DNA of 24,296 nucleotides from Myxococcota bacterium (GCA_022710245.1 JAKLHH010000007.1:1-24296); one strand, 5' to 3'. Shown: positions 1-7,988, numbered from the stretch's first letter. Made by a program: numbers and translations. The notes: generated by a model from the sequence alone, not told the origin.

Positions 1-247
1 CGGCGATGCAGGCCTGGGCCGGGCTCCCCTCGTCGACGAGCGGCGCCTCCCCCGAGGGGCTGTACCCCGAGAGCGAGAGGAGCAGCATCCAGCCCTCGTA
101 GTGCTCCTCCTCGCTGTAGCCGAGGTGCTCGAGGAGGCGCATCACCGCCGGGCGCGTGCCGGCCCCGCGCAGGAAGCGGAGCCCGCGCACCACCAGCTGG
201 TCGACCTCGTCCTCGTGGAGCTCCCGCCTGGGATCCGCCGTCGTCAT
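1..247 (-). CDS. Unknown protein, N-terminal part (cut by window edge)
   Basis: The reading frame opens at an ATG (245-247, minus) preceded by a GGAGGAGGAGG Shine-Dalgarno stretch about 8 bases upstream, and stays open to the window edge, so only the first 82 residues are visible. The visible part is acidic and mostly helical in character (MTTADPRRELHEDEVDQL, then VRGLRFLRGAGTRPAVMRLL and LGYSEEEHYEGWMLLLSLSG). There is no signal peptide or membrane segment, so a cytosolic protein is likely. Third codon positions are nearly all G or C, as in neighbouring genes, which supports real coding. I do not recognise the family and assign no function. The 114-bp gap to the cyclophilin gene on the same strand holds the Shine-Dalgarno site but no terminator that I can defend. 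Confidence 0.7.
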   Translation of the reverse strand, partial: MTTADPRRELHEDEVDQLVVRGLRFLRGAGTRPAVMRLLEHLGYSEEEHYEGWMLLLSLSGYSPSGEAPLVDEGSPAQACIA

Positions 248-361
248 CGCCACCCTCCTCCTCCGCGCGCCAGGGGCGCTCAAAGGACAAGGGTGGATCG
301 TCGGTGCGGGGCGCACCAGGGGAAGCTGCGCGGGGGAGGCGAGGAGGGGAGCGGCGGCGAG

Positions 362-877
362 CTACTCGTTCACGGTGATCTTGATCATCTTCACCGGCGT
401 CTTCGGCCGGTCGCCGTGGCCGGTGGGCGTGGTCTCGATCTTCTTCACCACGTCCATCCCGGAGATCACCTTGCCGAAGACCGGGTGCTTCGACTGGCCT
501 GGCGTGAACCAGTCGAGGTACGAGTTGTGCTTCGTGTTGATGAAGAACTGGCAGCTCCCGCTGTTCGGCGAGCCGGTGTTCGCCATCGAGAGCGTGCCGG
601 GCTCGTTGGAGATCTTCGCCTGCGGCGGGTGCTCGTCCTGGATGGTGCCGCCGGGGGCGTTGCCGGTGCCGGCGCGCGGGCTGTTCGGGTCCTTGCTGTG
701 GGGGCAGCCGAACTGGATCATGAAGTTGCTGATGACGCGGTGGAAGTGGAGGCCATCATAGAAGCCGCTCTTGGCCAGCTTGATGAAGTTGCCGGCGGTG
801 ATCGGCATCTTGTCGACGAAGAGCTCGACGGTGAAGGTCCCCAGGGAGGTCTCGCAGGTCGCAGTTGGGTTTGCCAT
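362..877 (-). CDS. Cyclophilin-type peptidyl-prolyl cis-trans isomerase (cytosolic)
   Basis: This is a single-domain 171-residue cyclophilin that speeds cis-trans isomerisation of Xaa-Pro bonds during protein folding. It has no signal peptide, so it should act in the cytoplasm. The family core is intact: HFHRV at 44-48 with the catalytic Arg47, FMIQFG at 52-57 with Gln55, GTLSMAN at 94-100, SCQFFINT at 108-115 with the pocket Phe residues, and [14 protein letters not shown] at 131-144. The site matching human CypA Trp121 appears to be Tyr120, as is common in bacterial enzymes with weak cyclosporin binding (family knowledge). There is no Shine-Dalgarno site before the ATG, and a -10-like TAGAAA ends only 7 bases upstream, so translation may be leaderless. 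Length is normal for the family. The ppiA/ppiB assignment cannot be settled here. Confidence 0.96.
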   Translation of the reverse strand: MANPTATCETSLGTFTVELFVDKMPITAGNFIKLAKSGFYDGLHFHRVISNFMIQFGCPHSKDPNSPRAGTGNAPGGTIQDEHPPQAKISNEPGTLSMANTGSPNSGSCQFFINTKHNSYLDWFTPGQSKHPVFGKVISGMDVVKKIETTPTGHGDRPKTPVKMIKITVNE

Positions 878-884
878 GCGGGTA

Positions 885-913
885 TTTCTAGCATGGCTCG
901 CCCGGAGGGTCAG
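885..913 (-). promoter_or_regulatory. Candidate promoter giving a leaderless cyclophilin mRNA
   Basis: On the minus strand a -35-like CTGACC (908-913) is followed after 17 bases by a -10-like TAGAAA (885-890). The downstream edge of the -10 lies 7 bases before the ATG at 877, which places the expected transcription start at or within a base or two of the start codon. The missing Shine-Dalgarno site fits that reading. The call rests on matches to the sigma-70 consensus alone. Confidence 0.4.
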
Positions 914-939
914 CGGAGAAGTGCGGTGCGTGCGCGCGT

Positions 940-2169
940 TCAGGGGTAGAAGCGCTCGGCCTGGGCGGGGTAGGTGCGAGGACTCGTGGAGGAGGTGCCA
1001 CCGACGGCCAGCACGCTGCCGTCGGGCAGCGTCACGGCCCGCGTCGCCCAGCGCGGGAGGTTGAGGTTGGGGCCCTTGAGCCAGGAGCCCACGCTCCCGG
1101 ACGGGACGAAGATCACCGACCGCTCCGGCCTGCTGGTATCCCCCACCACGAGCACCCGTCCGTCGGCGAGGAGCGCAGCCGAGTGCGCCAGCGGCGGATC
1201 GCCCCAGTGCCCCAGCGTGCTGACCTTGTCCGTCGCCACCTCATAGACGTCGTCCTTCGAGCTGCCGGTGCAGGCGCTGCCGCACCAGGTGCCGATGAAG
1301 AGCACGCGGCCGTCCTGGAGCGCGGTGCCGGTGTGGCCGCTCCGCGGCTGGCTCATCCGGGCGCTCGATAGCACGCTGACGCCGCTCTTCGGATCGTAGA
1401 CCTCGAGCGTGTCGGACCACTTCGTCGACGTCCTCCCGGTGCCGCTCAGGCCCCCCGCGAGGACCACCTTGCCGTTCTTCAGCAGCGTGGCGGTGTGCGC
1501 GCACCGCTTCTCCTGCAGCGCCGCGGAGACCGTCCAGTCCTTCAGGCCGGGGTCGTAGAGGTACACACCGCTCTGGCCGGCCCCGATGCAGCCGCCGGAG
1601 ATCATCACCTTCCCTCCCGGGAGGCTCAGAGCGGCGTGACCGGAAAGGGACTCGGGCAGCTCGGGGCCCGGGCTCCAGGTCCCCGTGGCGGGATCGTAGA
1701 GCTCGGTGGAGGCGAGCCAGCCCGCGGCGTCCTCGCCGCCAGCCACGAGGACGCGCCCGTCGGCGAGGAGGCTCGCGCTGTGGGCGCTGCGCGCCGTGGC
1801 GAGCTTGCCCGCCGACTCGATGGTGCCCTTGGCGAAGCTGAAGCGGAAGGCCTCGGCGCGGACCTCCTCGGTCTGGTTGTCCGGCGACAGGTGAACGCCG
1901 CCGACGACCAGCACGTCGCCGCTGGCGAGGAGCGTCGCGGTGTGCTCCTCGACCTCGATCGCCGGTCCGGGGACGAGCTCCCAGCGGGCCGGTGGGCGCG
2001 GGGCGTCGGGGCCGAGGTCGCCCCGCCGCTCGGGGCGCGGGCCCTCGAGGAGCCCGCCTTCGCCGGGTCCGCGATCGGCGAGCGGCCCGTCGGCGGTCGG
2101 CGCCGGCTTGCTGTCGCTGCAGGAGGCGAGCGTCGTGACGAGCGATAAGACGAGCGCGGAGCGCAGCAT
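940..2169 (-). CDS. Kelch-repeat beta-propeller lipoprotein
   Basis: This is a 409-residue exported lipoprotein. A hydrophobic signal ([12 protein letters not shown]) ends in a lipobox with the acylated Cys at 17. A Pro/Gly/Asp/Arg-rich spacer (18-60) probably lifts the domain off the membrane. The rest is seven Kelch-type motifs, near 76-91 ([16 protein letters not shown]), 130-145, 178-193, 225-240, 279-293, 329-343 and 376-391. Each pairs a His/Ala-rich strand with an LxDGxVLxxGG hairpin. Seven such motifs fit one complete seven-bladed propeller (inference). The ATG has a GGAGGG Shine-Dalgarno site about 6 bases upstream. Such propellers bind ligands or partners; there is no visible catalytic signature (for example no galactose oxidase copper site that I can place). 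The specific role is unknown. Confidence 0.9.
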   Translation of the reverse strand: MLRSALVLSLVTTLASCSDSKPAPTADGPLADRGPGEGGLLEGPRPERRGDLGPDAPRPPARWELVPGPAIEVEEHTATLLASGDVLVVGGVHLSPDNQTEEVRAEAFRFSFAKGTIESAGKLATARSAHSASLLADGRVLVAGGEDAAGWLASTELYDPATGTWSPGPELPESLSGHAALSLPGGKVMISGGCIGAGQSGVYLYDPGLKDWTVSAALQEKRCAHTATLLKNGKVVLAGGLSGTGRTSTKWSDTLEVYDPKSGVSVLSSARMSQPRSGHTGTALQDGRVLFIGTWCGSACTGSSKDDVYEVATDKVSTLGHWGDPPLAHSAALLADGRVLVVGDTSRPERSVIFVPSGSVGSWLKGPNLNLPRWATRAVTLPDGSVLAVGGTSSTSPRTYPAQAERFYP

Positions 2170-2241
2170 GAACCCTCCAACCAGCCGCGGCGCGGCTGGC
2201 CGCGGGCTCAGGTCCGTCCGCGAGGCGTGATGGCCGGCGAG

Positions 2242-3222
2242 CTAGGCCTGCCCGGCGCTGCCGAGCACCTTCTCGTTCTTGTAGACGATCAGCTTCTTCA
2301 GCGCGTCGCGGGCCGGGCCGAGGTACTTGCGCGGGTCGAACTCGCCCGGGTTCTCGGCGAAGACCTTGCGGATCAGCGCGGTCACCGCGAGGCGGCCGTC
2401 GGAGTCGATGTTGACCTTGCAGACGGCGGAGCGGGCGGCGCGGCGCAGCTGCTCCTCGGAGACGCCGGCGGTGTCGAGGAGCTTGCCGCCGTACTTGTTG
2501 ATCATGTCCACGTACTCGGGCATCACCGAGGAGGCGCCGTGGAGCACGATGGGGAAGCCGGGGATGCGGCGCTCGACCTCCTCGAGGATGTCGAAGCGGA
2601 GCGGGGGCGGCTGCTCGCCCGGCTTGACCTTGAACTTGAAGGCGCCGTGGCTGGTGCCGATGGAGATGGCGAGGCTGTCGACGCCGGTCTTCTTGACGAA
2701 GTCCTCGACCTCCTCGGGCCGGGTGTAGTTGGACTTCTCGTGCTTGACCTCGTCCTCGATGCCGGCGAGGACGCCGAGCTCGGCCTCGACGGAGACGTCG
2801 CGCGCGTGCGCGTACTCGACGACCTGCTTGGAGATCTCCACGTTCTTCTCGTAGGGGTGGTGCGAGGCGTCGATCATCACCGAGGAGAAGCCGGTGTCGA
2901 TGCAGCTCTTGGCCAGCTCGTAGCTGTCGCCGTGGTCGAGGTGGAGCGCGATGGGGATGTTCGCGCCCATGTCGCGCACCATCTGCACGCCGCCCATGGC
3001 CATGAAGCGGAGCAGGGTCTGGTTGGCGTACTTGCGCGCCCCCGAGGAGACCTGCAGGATGACCGGTGACTTGCTCTCGGCGCAGCCCATCAGGATCGCC
3101 TGCAGCTGCTCCATGTTGTTGAAGTTGTAGGCGGGGACCGCGTAGCCGCCCTTCATCGCCTTGGCGAACATCTCCCGGGTGTTGACCAGCCCGAGCTCCT
3201 TGTACGAGACCGTCGCGCTCAT
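2242..3222 (-). CDS. fba: Class II fructose-bisphosphate aldolase
   Basis: This 326-residue zinc-dependent aldolase cleaves fructose 1,6-bisphosphate to glyceraldehyde 3-phosphate and dihydroxyacetone phosphate, or runs the reverse in gluconeogenesis, in the cytosol. Family signatures are complete: AYNFNNMEQLQAI (31-43), the catalytic/zinc motif HLDHGD (94-99, Asp96 and zinc-ligand His97), the DASHHPYEKN substrate loop (118-127), EAELG (146-150), SIGTSHGAFK (187-196, zinc His192), VLHGASSV (226-233, zinc His228) and the phosphate-binding NIDSD (271-275). Length is close to the class II subfamily norm. The start has a GGAGGA Shine-Dalgarno site. No other glycolysis gene is adjacent, so it appears to stand alone with its own promoter. 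A tagatose- or ketose-bisphosphate aldolase of the same fold is the main alternative. Confidence 0.96.
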   Translation of the reverse strand: MSATVSYKELGLVNTREMFAKAMKGGYAVPAYNFNNMEQLQAILMGCAESKSPVILQVSSGARKYANQTLLRFMAMGGVQMVRDMGANIPIALHLDHGDSYELAKSCIDTGFSSVMIDASHHPYEKNVEISKQVVEYAHARDVSVEAELGVLAGIEDEVKHEKSNYTRPEEVEDFVKKTGVDSLAISIGTSHGAFKFKVKPGEQPPPLRFDILEEVERRIPGFPIVLHGASSVMPEYVDMINKYGGKLLDTAGVSEEQLRRAARSAVCKVNIDSDGRLAVTALIRKVFAENPGEFDPRKYLGPARDALKKLIVYKNEKVLGSAGQA

Positions 3223-3272
3223 CGGATCCTCCGAGTGTTCATTCGTCGCCTGGGTGCTTCGCTGACGCGGGA

Positions 3273-3301
3273 TTTATAGCACCGCGAGCGGTTCCTCGAA
3301 A
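3273..3301 (-). promoter_or_regulatory. fba: Candidate promoter of the aldolase gene
   Basis: On the minus strand a -10-like TATAAA lies at 3273-3278, an AT-rich island in very GC-rich DNA. A poor -35 candidate, TTTCGA (3296-3301), lies 17 bases upstream. Transcription would start about 45 bases before the aldolase ATG, leaving room for the visible GGAGGA ribosome site. The support is the -10 match and position; the -35 is weak. Confidence 0.4.
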
Positions 3302-3319
3302 GGGGCGCTCCCGCGAGAC

Positions 3320-4840
3320 TCAGGGGAGCTGGAAGACCAGGGCGTCGGTGCTGCCCGCGCTCACGAGGGCCGGGCTCACCAGGCCTCCGAGGTTGAAGGT
3401 GTTGGAGAAGTGACCCACCACGATCGGGACCCCGCCGGCGGTGACCGCGAGCCCCTCGCCGCTCTCGAAGCCGCTTCCCCCCCAGGCCTTCGCCCAGCGC
3501 AGCGTGCCCTGCGGCGAGAAGGCGGCGAGCAGCAGGTCCATCATGCCGCCGATTGGCCCGGCGCCGAAGTCGACGGGACCGCTGAAGTAGCCGGTCACCG
3601 CCAGATCGCCGTTCGCGAGCAGCGCGACGTCGTTGGCCTGGTCGGCCACGGCGCCGCCGAACCCCTTTGACCAGAGGTGCGCTCCGGTCGTCGGGTTGTA
3701 GCTGGCGACGAAGAGGTCGATGTTGCCCGCGAAGGGGAGCGTGGTCCCGCCGAGGCTCGCGGCCGCGCCGTAGCTGCCGACGACAAAGAGGCTGGCGCCG
3801 ACGGCGATCCCGTGCGGCACATCGATCCCGGACCCGCCGACGCCCTTCGCCCAGAGGACACTCCCCGAGGTCGTCAGGCTCGCGAACAGGATGTCCTGGC
3901 CGCCCGCGGGGGTGAGCGAGCTCGAGCCCATGGTCATCGCCCCCTGATAGAAGCCGGCGAGGTAGAGGCGCGGCGTGCTGTCCCGGGTGATCGCGATCCC
4001 GAAGGTGCACTCGGCAGGGCCGGAGCTCCCGAACCCCTTGGACCAGAGGTGTCCGCCCGACGAGCTGAAGCTCGCCGCGAGCAGGCTGCATGCCCCCGAC
4101 GCGCCCAGCGCCCCGCCGCCGAAGTTGACCGAGCCCATGAAGCCGCCGGTCACGTAGAGGTTGCCGGTGGCCGGGTCGACGGTGACGCCCTGGATCTGGC
4201 TGAAGGAGGGGAAGACCTTGGCCCAGCGATAGGCGCCCGCCGTGGTGTAGCTGGCGATGAAGCCCGCGGTCCCTGAGGGGAGGGTGACCGCGCCGTTGCC
4301 GAGGTCGGCCGTCCCGCCGCCGCCCAGGTCGCCCGTGACGTAGACGTTGCCCGCGGCGTCCAGCGCCACGCCCACCCCCTGCGCGTCGCCGACACCGCCG
4401 AAGGCGCGCCACCAGCGGCGCTTGCCGGCGGCGTCGAGGCTGACGACGAAGATCGAGCGGTTCGCGGAGGTGGAGGTCAGCGAGGCCCCGTCGAGGGTGA
4501 GCGAGCTCTGGAACCGCCCGATGAGGTAGAGGTTGCCCTGCTGGTCGAGCGCCACGGCCCAGGCGCTGTCGTCTCCGGTGCCCGCGAGCCCGCGCGCCCA
4601 GACGGGCACGCCGGGCTTGGTGTCGGGCTTGGCCTCGAGCGCCAGCGCCAGATCGAGCAGGTCCACGCCGTGCGTGTCGCGGGCTGTCGCGTCGAGCGCT
4701 CTGTCCGCGGCGCGATCTTGAGCGCCTCGGTCGAACGGCGCGTCGGAGGGCCTCGCCACGTCGTCGCTGGTCGGGGTCACGAAGCGCACGCATCCAGCCA
4801 GGGTGGAGAGCAGGACGAGCACCGGGGAGAGGCGACGCAT
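3320..4840 (-). CDS. SBBP-repeat beta-propeller lipoprotein
   Basis: This 506-residue protein has a lipoprotein signal (LVLLSTLAGC, acylated Cys17). An Asp/Ala/Arg-rich spacer (about 22-72, with units such as DRGAQDRAADRALDATARD) follows. Seven repeats of about 60 residues then begin with a Trp-containing strand (VWARGLAG, WWRAFGG, YRWAKVF, LWSKGFG, LWAKGVG, LWSKGFG, RWAKAWG) and continue with a GNxYxxG-type hairpin. This is the SBBP (seven-bladed beta-propeller) repeat pattern, and seven copies again fit one closed propeller. It should sit on the outer membrane or cell surface. No enzyme motif is visible, and the ligand is unknown. The Shine-Dalgarno site is weak (GGCGG just before the ATG). 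The 90-bp gap to the glycosidase gene downstream shows no clear terminator. Confidence 0.9.
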   Translation of the reverse strand: MRRLSPVLVLLSTLAGCVRFVTPTSDDVARPSDAPFDRGAQDRAADRALDATARDTHGVDLLDLALALEAKPDTKPGVPVWARGLAGTGDDSAWAVALDQQGNLYLIGRFQSSLTLDGASLTSTSANRSIFVVSLDAAGKRRWWRAFGGVGDAQGVGVALDAAGNVYVTGDLGGGGTADLGNGAVTLPSGTAGFIASYTTAGAYRWAKVFPSFSQIQGVTVDPATGNLYVTGGFMGSVNFGGGALGASGACSLLAASFSSSGGHLWSKGFGSSGPAECTFGIAITRDSTPRLYLAGFYQGAMTMGSSSLTPAGGQDILFASLTTSGSVLWAKGVGGSGIDVPHGIAVGASLFVVGSYGAAASLGGTTLPFAGNIDLFVASYNPTTGAHLWSKGFGGAVADQANDVALLANGDLAVTGYFSGPVDFGAGPIGGMMDLLLAAFSPQGTLRWAKAWGGSGFESGEGLAVTAGGVPIVVGHFSNTFNLGGLVSPALVSAGSTDALVFQLP

Positions 4841-4930
4841 CCGCCGATCATGTCACAGCGCGGCCGCTGAGGGCCAGCACAGCGAGGGAAGGAGGAAGGA
4901 GGTTGGCGAGTCTCGCTGGCGGGCGAGTGG

Positions 4931-6091
4931 TCACCGCCGCGAGTCGAACCACGGCTGCCCGTACGTCGCCGGGCAGCTCTTCGCGCCGAACCACTCGCAC
5001 ATCACCCGCGCGGCGGGCTTGCCGCGCGGCGCGTACTCGCGGCTGCGCGGGCCGCCCCAGCCGAACCAGTTCCAGAAGTAGACGCCGCGCAGGTAGGGGA
5101 CGCCGTCCCAGACCCGGACGAAGGCGCGGTAGCAGTCGGCCTGCTCCTCGAGGGAGACGGGCTTGTCGACGGACTCGTCCCAGGGGAACGCGTTGGTGCG
5201 GTCCTGGCTGTGGTAGCCGAGCTCGGTGAAGATGAGCGGCTTGTCGATGCGGGCGCGCCAGCGGCTGATCAGCACGCGCTGCTCGCGCCAGGCGTGGATC
5301 AGGCGATCGAGCGGCGGGCGGCGGAGTCCCTCGGTGAGCTGGAAGTAGGCGGAGAGCCCGGCGAGGTCGACGAGCTCCCAGAGCGCGACCCTGTCGTAGG
5401 CGTCCCAGTTCGCCGAGTAGACGAGCGCGCCGGAGTAGACGCGCCGCACCTCGCGGACCAGGGGCACCCAGGGCTCCGGCCGCTTGTCGAGGGAGCCGAG
5501 CTCGCTGCCGACGGCGAAGGCGGCGACGCCGTGGCGCGACGCCAGGCGGGCGAGCTTGAGGATCACCGCGGAGTAGCTCCGCCACCAGGCGGCCGGGTCG
5601 CGCGGCTCCAGGGTGCCGCGCCACTCGTCGATGGTCACCGCGTACTCGAGGCGCAGGATGGGGAAGAGGAGCACCTTGAGGCCGGCCTCGCGCGCCTCGG
5701 CGAGGGTCTGCTCGACCACGGCGTCGGGGGGCGAGAAGCGCGGGTGCGCGTAGATCTCCGTCGAGCCGACGTCGTGCTGGTAGTAGGGGAGGATGATGGA
5801 GACGTGGTCGGCGCCGGTCGCGGCGATCTCCTTCAAGAACGGCGCGTAGGAGAAGGCCGGGTCCTCCGCGAAGAGCCCGAGCGCCACCCCGCGCTGGAAG
5901 GGGACCTGCTCGGCGGCGCGGCGGGCGGGCGTCGGCGCGGGCGCGGACGCGGGCGTGGCCGGAGGCGCCGCCCAGGCTCGCCCCGGAGGAGTGCGGACGT
6001 CGGGCGAAGCTGCCGCGAACAGCAGGGTGAGCGCGAGGGCGAGGAGCGGGAGGACGCGCGCCAGGCGGCGCGAGGCAGGGCGCGGGCGCAC
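4931..6091 (-). CDS. Secreted GH113-like glycoside hydrolase (GH-A TIM barrel)
   Basis: I place the start at a GTG (6089-6091) whose G is the last base of the upstream lipoprotein stop codon (TAGTG), giving 386 residues and translational coupling. A longer open frame upstream only reads the neighbour's repeats out of frame. The N-terminus has basic residues and a hydrophobic run (LPLLALALTLLFAAAS), so the protein is exported, followed by a Pro/Ala linker to about 66. The barrel runs from about 67 to 370. AVGSELGS (193-200, Glu197) matches the strand-4 acid/base site and PLIFTELGY (285-293, Glu290) the strand-7 nucleophile of clan GH-A. YFWNWFGWGG (338-347) is a typical Trp-rich strand 8. GH113 members include beta-mannanases; the substrate here is not known. 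A GTA-type TIM-barrel hydrolase is an alternative label. Confidence 0.8.
   Translation of the reverse strand: MRPRPASRRLARVLPLLALALTLLFAAASPDVRTPPGRAWAAPPATPASAPAPTPARRAAEQVPFQRGVALGLFAEDPAFSYAPFLKEIAATGADHVSIILPYYQHDVGSTEIYAHPRFSPPDAVVEQTLAEAREAGLKVLLFPILRLEYAVTIDEWRGTLEPRDPAAWWRSYSAVILKLARLASRHGVAAFAVGSELGSLDKRPEPWVPLVREVRRVYSGALVYSANWDAYDRVALWELVDLAGLSAYFQLTEGLRRPPLDRLIHAWREQRVLISRWRARIDKPLIFTELGYHSQDRTNAFPWDESVDKPVSLEEQADCYRAFVRVWDGVPYLRGVYFWNWFGWGGPRSREYAPRGKPAARVMCEWFGAKSCPATYGQPWFDSRR
5964..6018. repeat. 55-bp dispersed repeat, copy A (inside glycosidase signal region)
   Basis: These 55 bases match 20860-20914 in the same orientation at 49 of 55 positions with no gaps, including an identical 20-base run at the right end (5999-6018). 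Read on the minus strand this copy encodes AAASPDVRTPPGRAWAAP, exactly where signal peptidase would cut the glycosidase precursor. It keeps the frame open. The other copy is intergenic. Confidence 0.75.
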
Positions 6092-6489
6092 TACTCGGTG
6101 GGCGCCGTGGTGTCCGGCGTGGCCTTGGTGTCGGGGGCGGCCTTGGTGTCCGGCGCGGCCTTGGTGTCCGGCGCGGCCTTGGTGTCCGGCGTGACCTTGG
6201 TGTCCGGCGTGACCTTGGTGTCGAGGACCGACTTGTCGACGCTGGCCTCCTTGGCCCCGGCCTCGCGCGTGCCCGCCTCGCGGGTGCCGCTGTCCGTGGT
6301 CGTGTCGCACTTGCCGGGCTGCACGCAGACCCCGCCCAGCGCTCGCTGGCTGGCCTGCACGCAGCAGACCAGGTTGTCCGCGCAGTCCGACTGGAGCTGG
6401 CAGCGATCGCCCTCCTTCTGCTTGCAGCCGGTGAGCAGCGCGCCCGCGAGCAGCGTGCCGCAGACCCCCATGACCAAGGCTAGCCGCAT
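6091..6489 (-). CDS. Small Cys-rich lipoprotein with PDTK tandem repeats
   Basis: The ATG at 6487-6489 is chosen over an upstream in-frame start because a lipoprotein signal begins there and a GAGGA site lies about 9 bases upstream. The product has 132 residues. Signal MRLALVMGVCGTLLAGALLTGC has its lipidated Cys at 22. A compact cysteine module follows (GDRCQLQSDCADNLVCC, then VCVQPGKC), probably disulfide-bonded. A long hydrophilic tail then contains DSGTREAGTREAG and six or seven copies of a hexapeptide of the form PDTKAA/PDTKVT, ending at APTE. The tail looks like a flexible spacer. The stop codon overlaps the start of the glycosidase gene by one base, so the two are probably made together at the cell surface. 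I do not recognise a named family. Confidence 0.85.
   Translation of the reverse strand: MRLALVMGVCGTLLAGALLTGCKQKEGDRCQLQSDCADNLVCCVQASQRALGGVCVQPGKCDTTTDSGTREAGTREAGAKEASVDKSVLDTKVTPDTKVTPDTKAAPDTKAAPDTKAAPDTKATPDTTAPTE
6107..6214 (-). repeat. Six 18-bp tandem repeats coding PDTKxx
   Basis: Six consecutive 18-bp units (6107-6124, 6125-6142, 6143-6160, 6161-6178, 6179-6196, 6197-6214) encode PDTKAA, PDTKVT or close variants. A degenerate seventh begins at 6215. Units differ at a few bases; two (6143 and 6161) and another two (6179 and 6197) are identical. The period is a multiple of three, so gain or loss of units keeps the frame. Confidence 0.9.
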
Positions 6490-6554
6490 CTCTCGTCCTC
6501 GACTTTCATCCGTGGCGGTGACGGTTCGATGTTCGTTCGTTAGCGTCGGGGCGA

Positions 6555-6584
6555 TATCTAGCACAGGCCCCACCGCCACAACAA
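6555..6584 (-). promoter_or_regulatory. Candidate promoter of the lipoprotein-glycosidase pair
   Basis: On the minus strand TTGTTG (6579-6584) and TAGATA (6555-6560) are separated by 18 bases, upstream of the lipoprotein ATG at 6489. The leader would be about 60 bases. This lies in the 153-bp gap behind greA. It is a consensus match only. Confidence 0.4.
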
Positions 6585-6642
6585 CCCGTCTCGCGCTGGT
6601 CCGCTCGAAGGTGACGCGTCCGTCGCGGCCTGGCTGCCGGGC

Positions 6643-7113
6643 TCAGCTCCCGAACGTGACCTTGATGATCTCGTAGTGGCGCACGCCGCCCGGCGCCCGC
6701 ACCTGCACCTCGTCGCCCTCGCCGTGGGTGAGGAGCGCCCGCGCGATCGGTGAGGTGACCGAGACCAGCCCGGCCTTCACGTCGGACTCGTCCTCGCCGA
6801 CGATGGTGTAGCGGACGGTCTCGCCGGAGCTCGAGTCCTGCAAGGTCACGGTGGCGCCGAAGACCACGCGGTCGCCCGAGAGCCGCTTCGGGTCGATCAC
6901 GTCGGCCATCCCGATCTTCGCCTCGAGATCGCGGATGCGGCCCTCGAGGAACCCCTGCCGCTCCTTGGCGGCCTTGTACTCGGCGTTCTCCGAGATGTCA
7001 CCCTGCTCGCGCGCCTCCAGGATCTTCTCGGAGAGGCGGGGCCGCTCGGCCTTGCACTTGACCAGCTCCTCTTTCAGCTTCTCGTAGCCCTGGGGCGTCA
7101 TGGGGAACTTCAT
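6643..7113 (-). CDS. greA: Transcription elongation factor GreA
   Basis: This 156-residue protein is a full-length GreA, which enters the RNA polymerase secondary channel and triggers cleavage of backtracked transcripts. The N-terminal coiled coil (about 1-75) carries the acidic tip, GDISENAEYKAA at 38-49, with Asp39 and Glu42 equivalent to the catalytic-loop acids of E. coli GreA. The C-terminal globular domain (about 80-156) has the usual DRVVFGATVTL and SPIARALLTHGEGDEVQV segments. The ATG overlaps the stop of the HEAT-repeat gene by four bases (ATGA), so it is probably translated by coupling from that gene. The opening MKFPMT matches the family start. Confidence 0.97.
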   Translation of the reverse strand: MKFPMTPQGYEKLKEELVKCKAERPRLSEKILEAREQGDISENAEYKAAKERQGFLEGRIRDLEAKIGMADVIDPKRLSGDRVVFGATVTLQDSSSGETVRYTIVGEDESDVKAGLVSVTSPIARALLTHGEGDEVQVRAPGGVRHYEIIKVTFGS

Positions 7114-7988
7114 GCGTCGTCGTCCCGTGCCTTCTTCAGCTTGATCTTGCCCTTCCCATCCACCACGTACTCGGGCGGAAGGATCTTCTCGACGGTGCCG
7201 CGGAAGCCCTTCACCAGCCAGCCCGCGGCCGCGAAGCCCTCGGCGATGCGGTGCTTGATGCGCAGGCTCTCCTCCTCCTCGCTGGTCATCAGCTGGAGGA
7301 GCGGCTCGCGCGCGCGCTCGTCGCCCTGCTTGAAGAGCGACTCGACGGTGACGTAGCGGACCCCCTCGTCCTGATCCTCGAGGTAGGGCAGCAGCCCGTC
7401 CACCGAGCGCGGGTCCTTGAAGTCCCCGAGGAAGTTCATCAGCTGCAGCTTGCGGCTGGGGTCGCGCTCGTAGCCGGGCTCGTAGTCCTTCAGCACCTCG
7501 GCGACGACCCCCCAGCTCGTCTCCGGATCGGTGATCTCGGTGAGCACGCGCAGCCCCCAGGAGAGGGTGTTCGCGTCCTTCAGGTGCCGGCGCACCTCGG
7601 GGAGGATGCGGTCGCCGAGGGCCACCAGCCCCTCGTAGACCATGTCCTTCTCCTCCTCGTCGTTGACGATGTTGGTGTCGTAGATGAACGTGAAGCGGCG
7701 CATCAGGGCGTTCACCGCCTCGACCGAGCGCCGCTGGGCCTCCTCCAGCTCGCCGCGCAGCCGGGTCAGCTCGGCCTCGCGCTCGGCGGGCTTGCCGCCG
7801 GCGGCCTGCCCCTCCAGCTTGGCCAGCTCGGCCTGGACGGTCTCCACCCCGCGGGCCTCCTCGAGGAGGTTCCAGAGGGCGGGGCGGCGGTCCTCTGGCT
7901 TGATCTTCTTGTCGATCGCCTTCGCGCAGCTCTTGGCGAGAGAGCGATCGCGTCGGCCCTGCTTGCTGAAGAGGTCCTTCAGGCTCAC
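7110..7988 (-). CDS. HEAT-repeat protein, first gene of the greA operon
   Basis: A GTG start (7986-7988) is chosen because GGAGGA lies 8 bases upstream and the conserved-looking protein begins with SLKDLFSKQ; the open frame extends further but its upstream part is not protein-like. The 292-residue product has a basic N-terminus, a likely coiled coil (about 50-98, rich in Glu, Leu, Arg) and alpha-helical HEAT-type repeats from about 115 to 260 (for example ALGDRILPEVRRHLKD, VDGLLPYLEDQDEGVRYVTV and REPLLQLMTSEEEESLRIKH). It ends in a charged tail, KGKIKLKKARDDDA. There is no signal peptide, so it is cytosolic. HEAT repeats form protein-binding scaffolds. Its four-base overlap with greA suggests linked expression, but a direct GreA partner role is only a guess. 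Confidence 0.87.
   Translation of the reverse strand: MSLKDLFSKQGRRDRSLAKSCAKAIDKKIKPEDRRPALWNLLEEARGVETVQAELAKLEGQAAGGKPAEREAELTRLRGELEEAQRRSVEAVNALMRRFTFIYDTNIVNDEEEKDMVYEGLVALGDRILPEVRRHLKDANTLSWGLRVLTEITDPETSWGVVAEVLKDYEPGYERDPSRKLQLMNFLGDFKDPRSVDGLLPYLEDQDEGVRYVTVESLFKQGDERAREPLLQLMTSEEEESLRIKHRIAEGFAAAGWLVKGFRGTVEKILPPEYVVDGKGKIKLKKARDDDA

Noticed and set aside
6092..6310. An N-terminal extension of the glycosidase with HQGHAG repeats
   Set aside because: It reads the upstream lipoprotein's 18-bp repeats in another frame; the signal peptide begins at the GTG at 6091.
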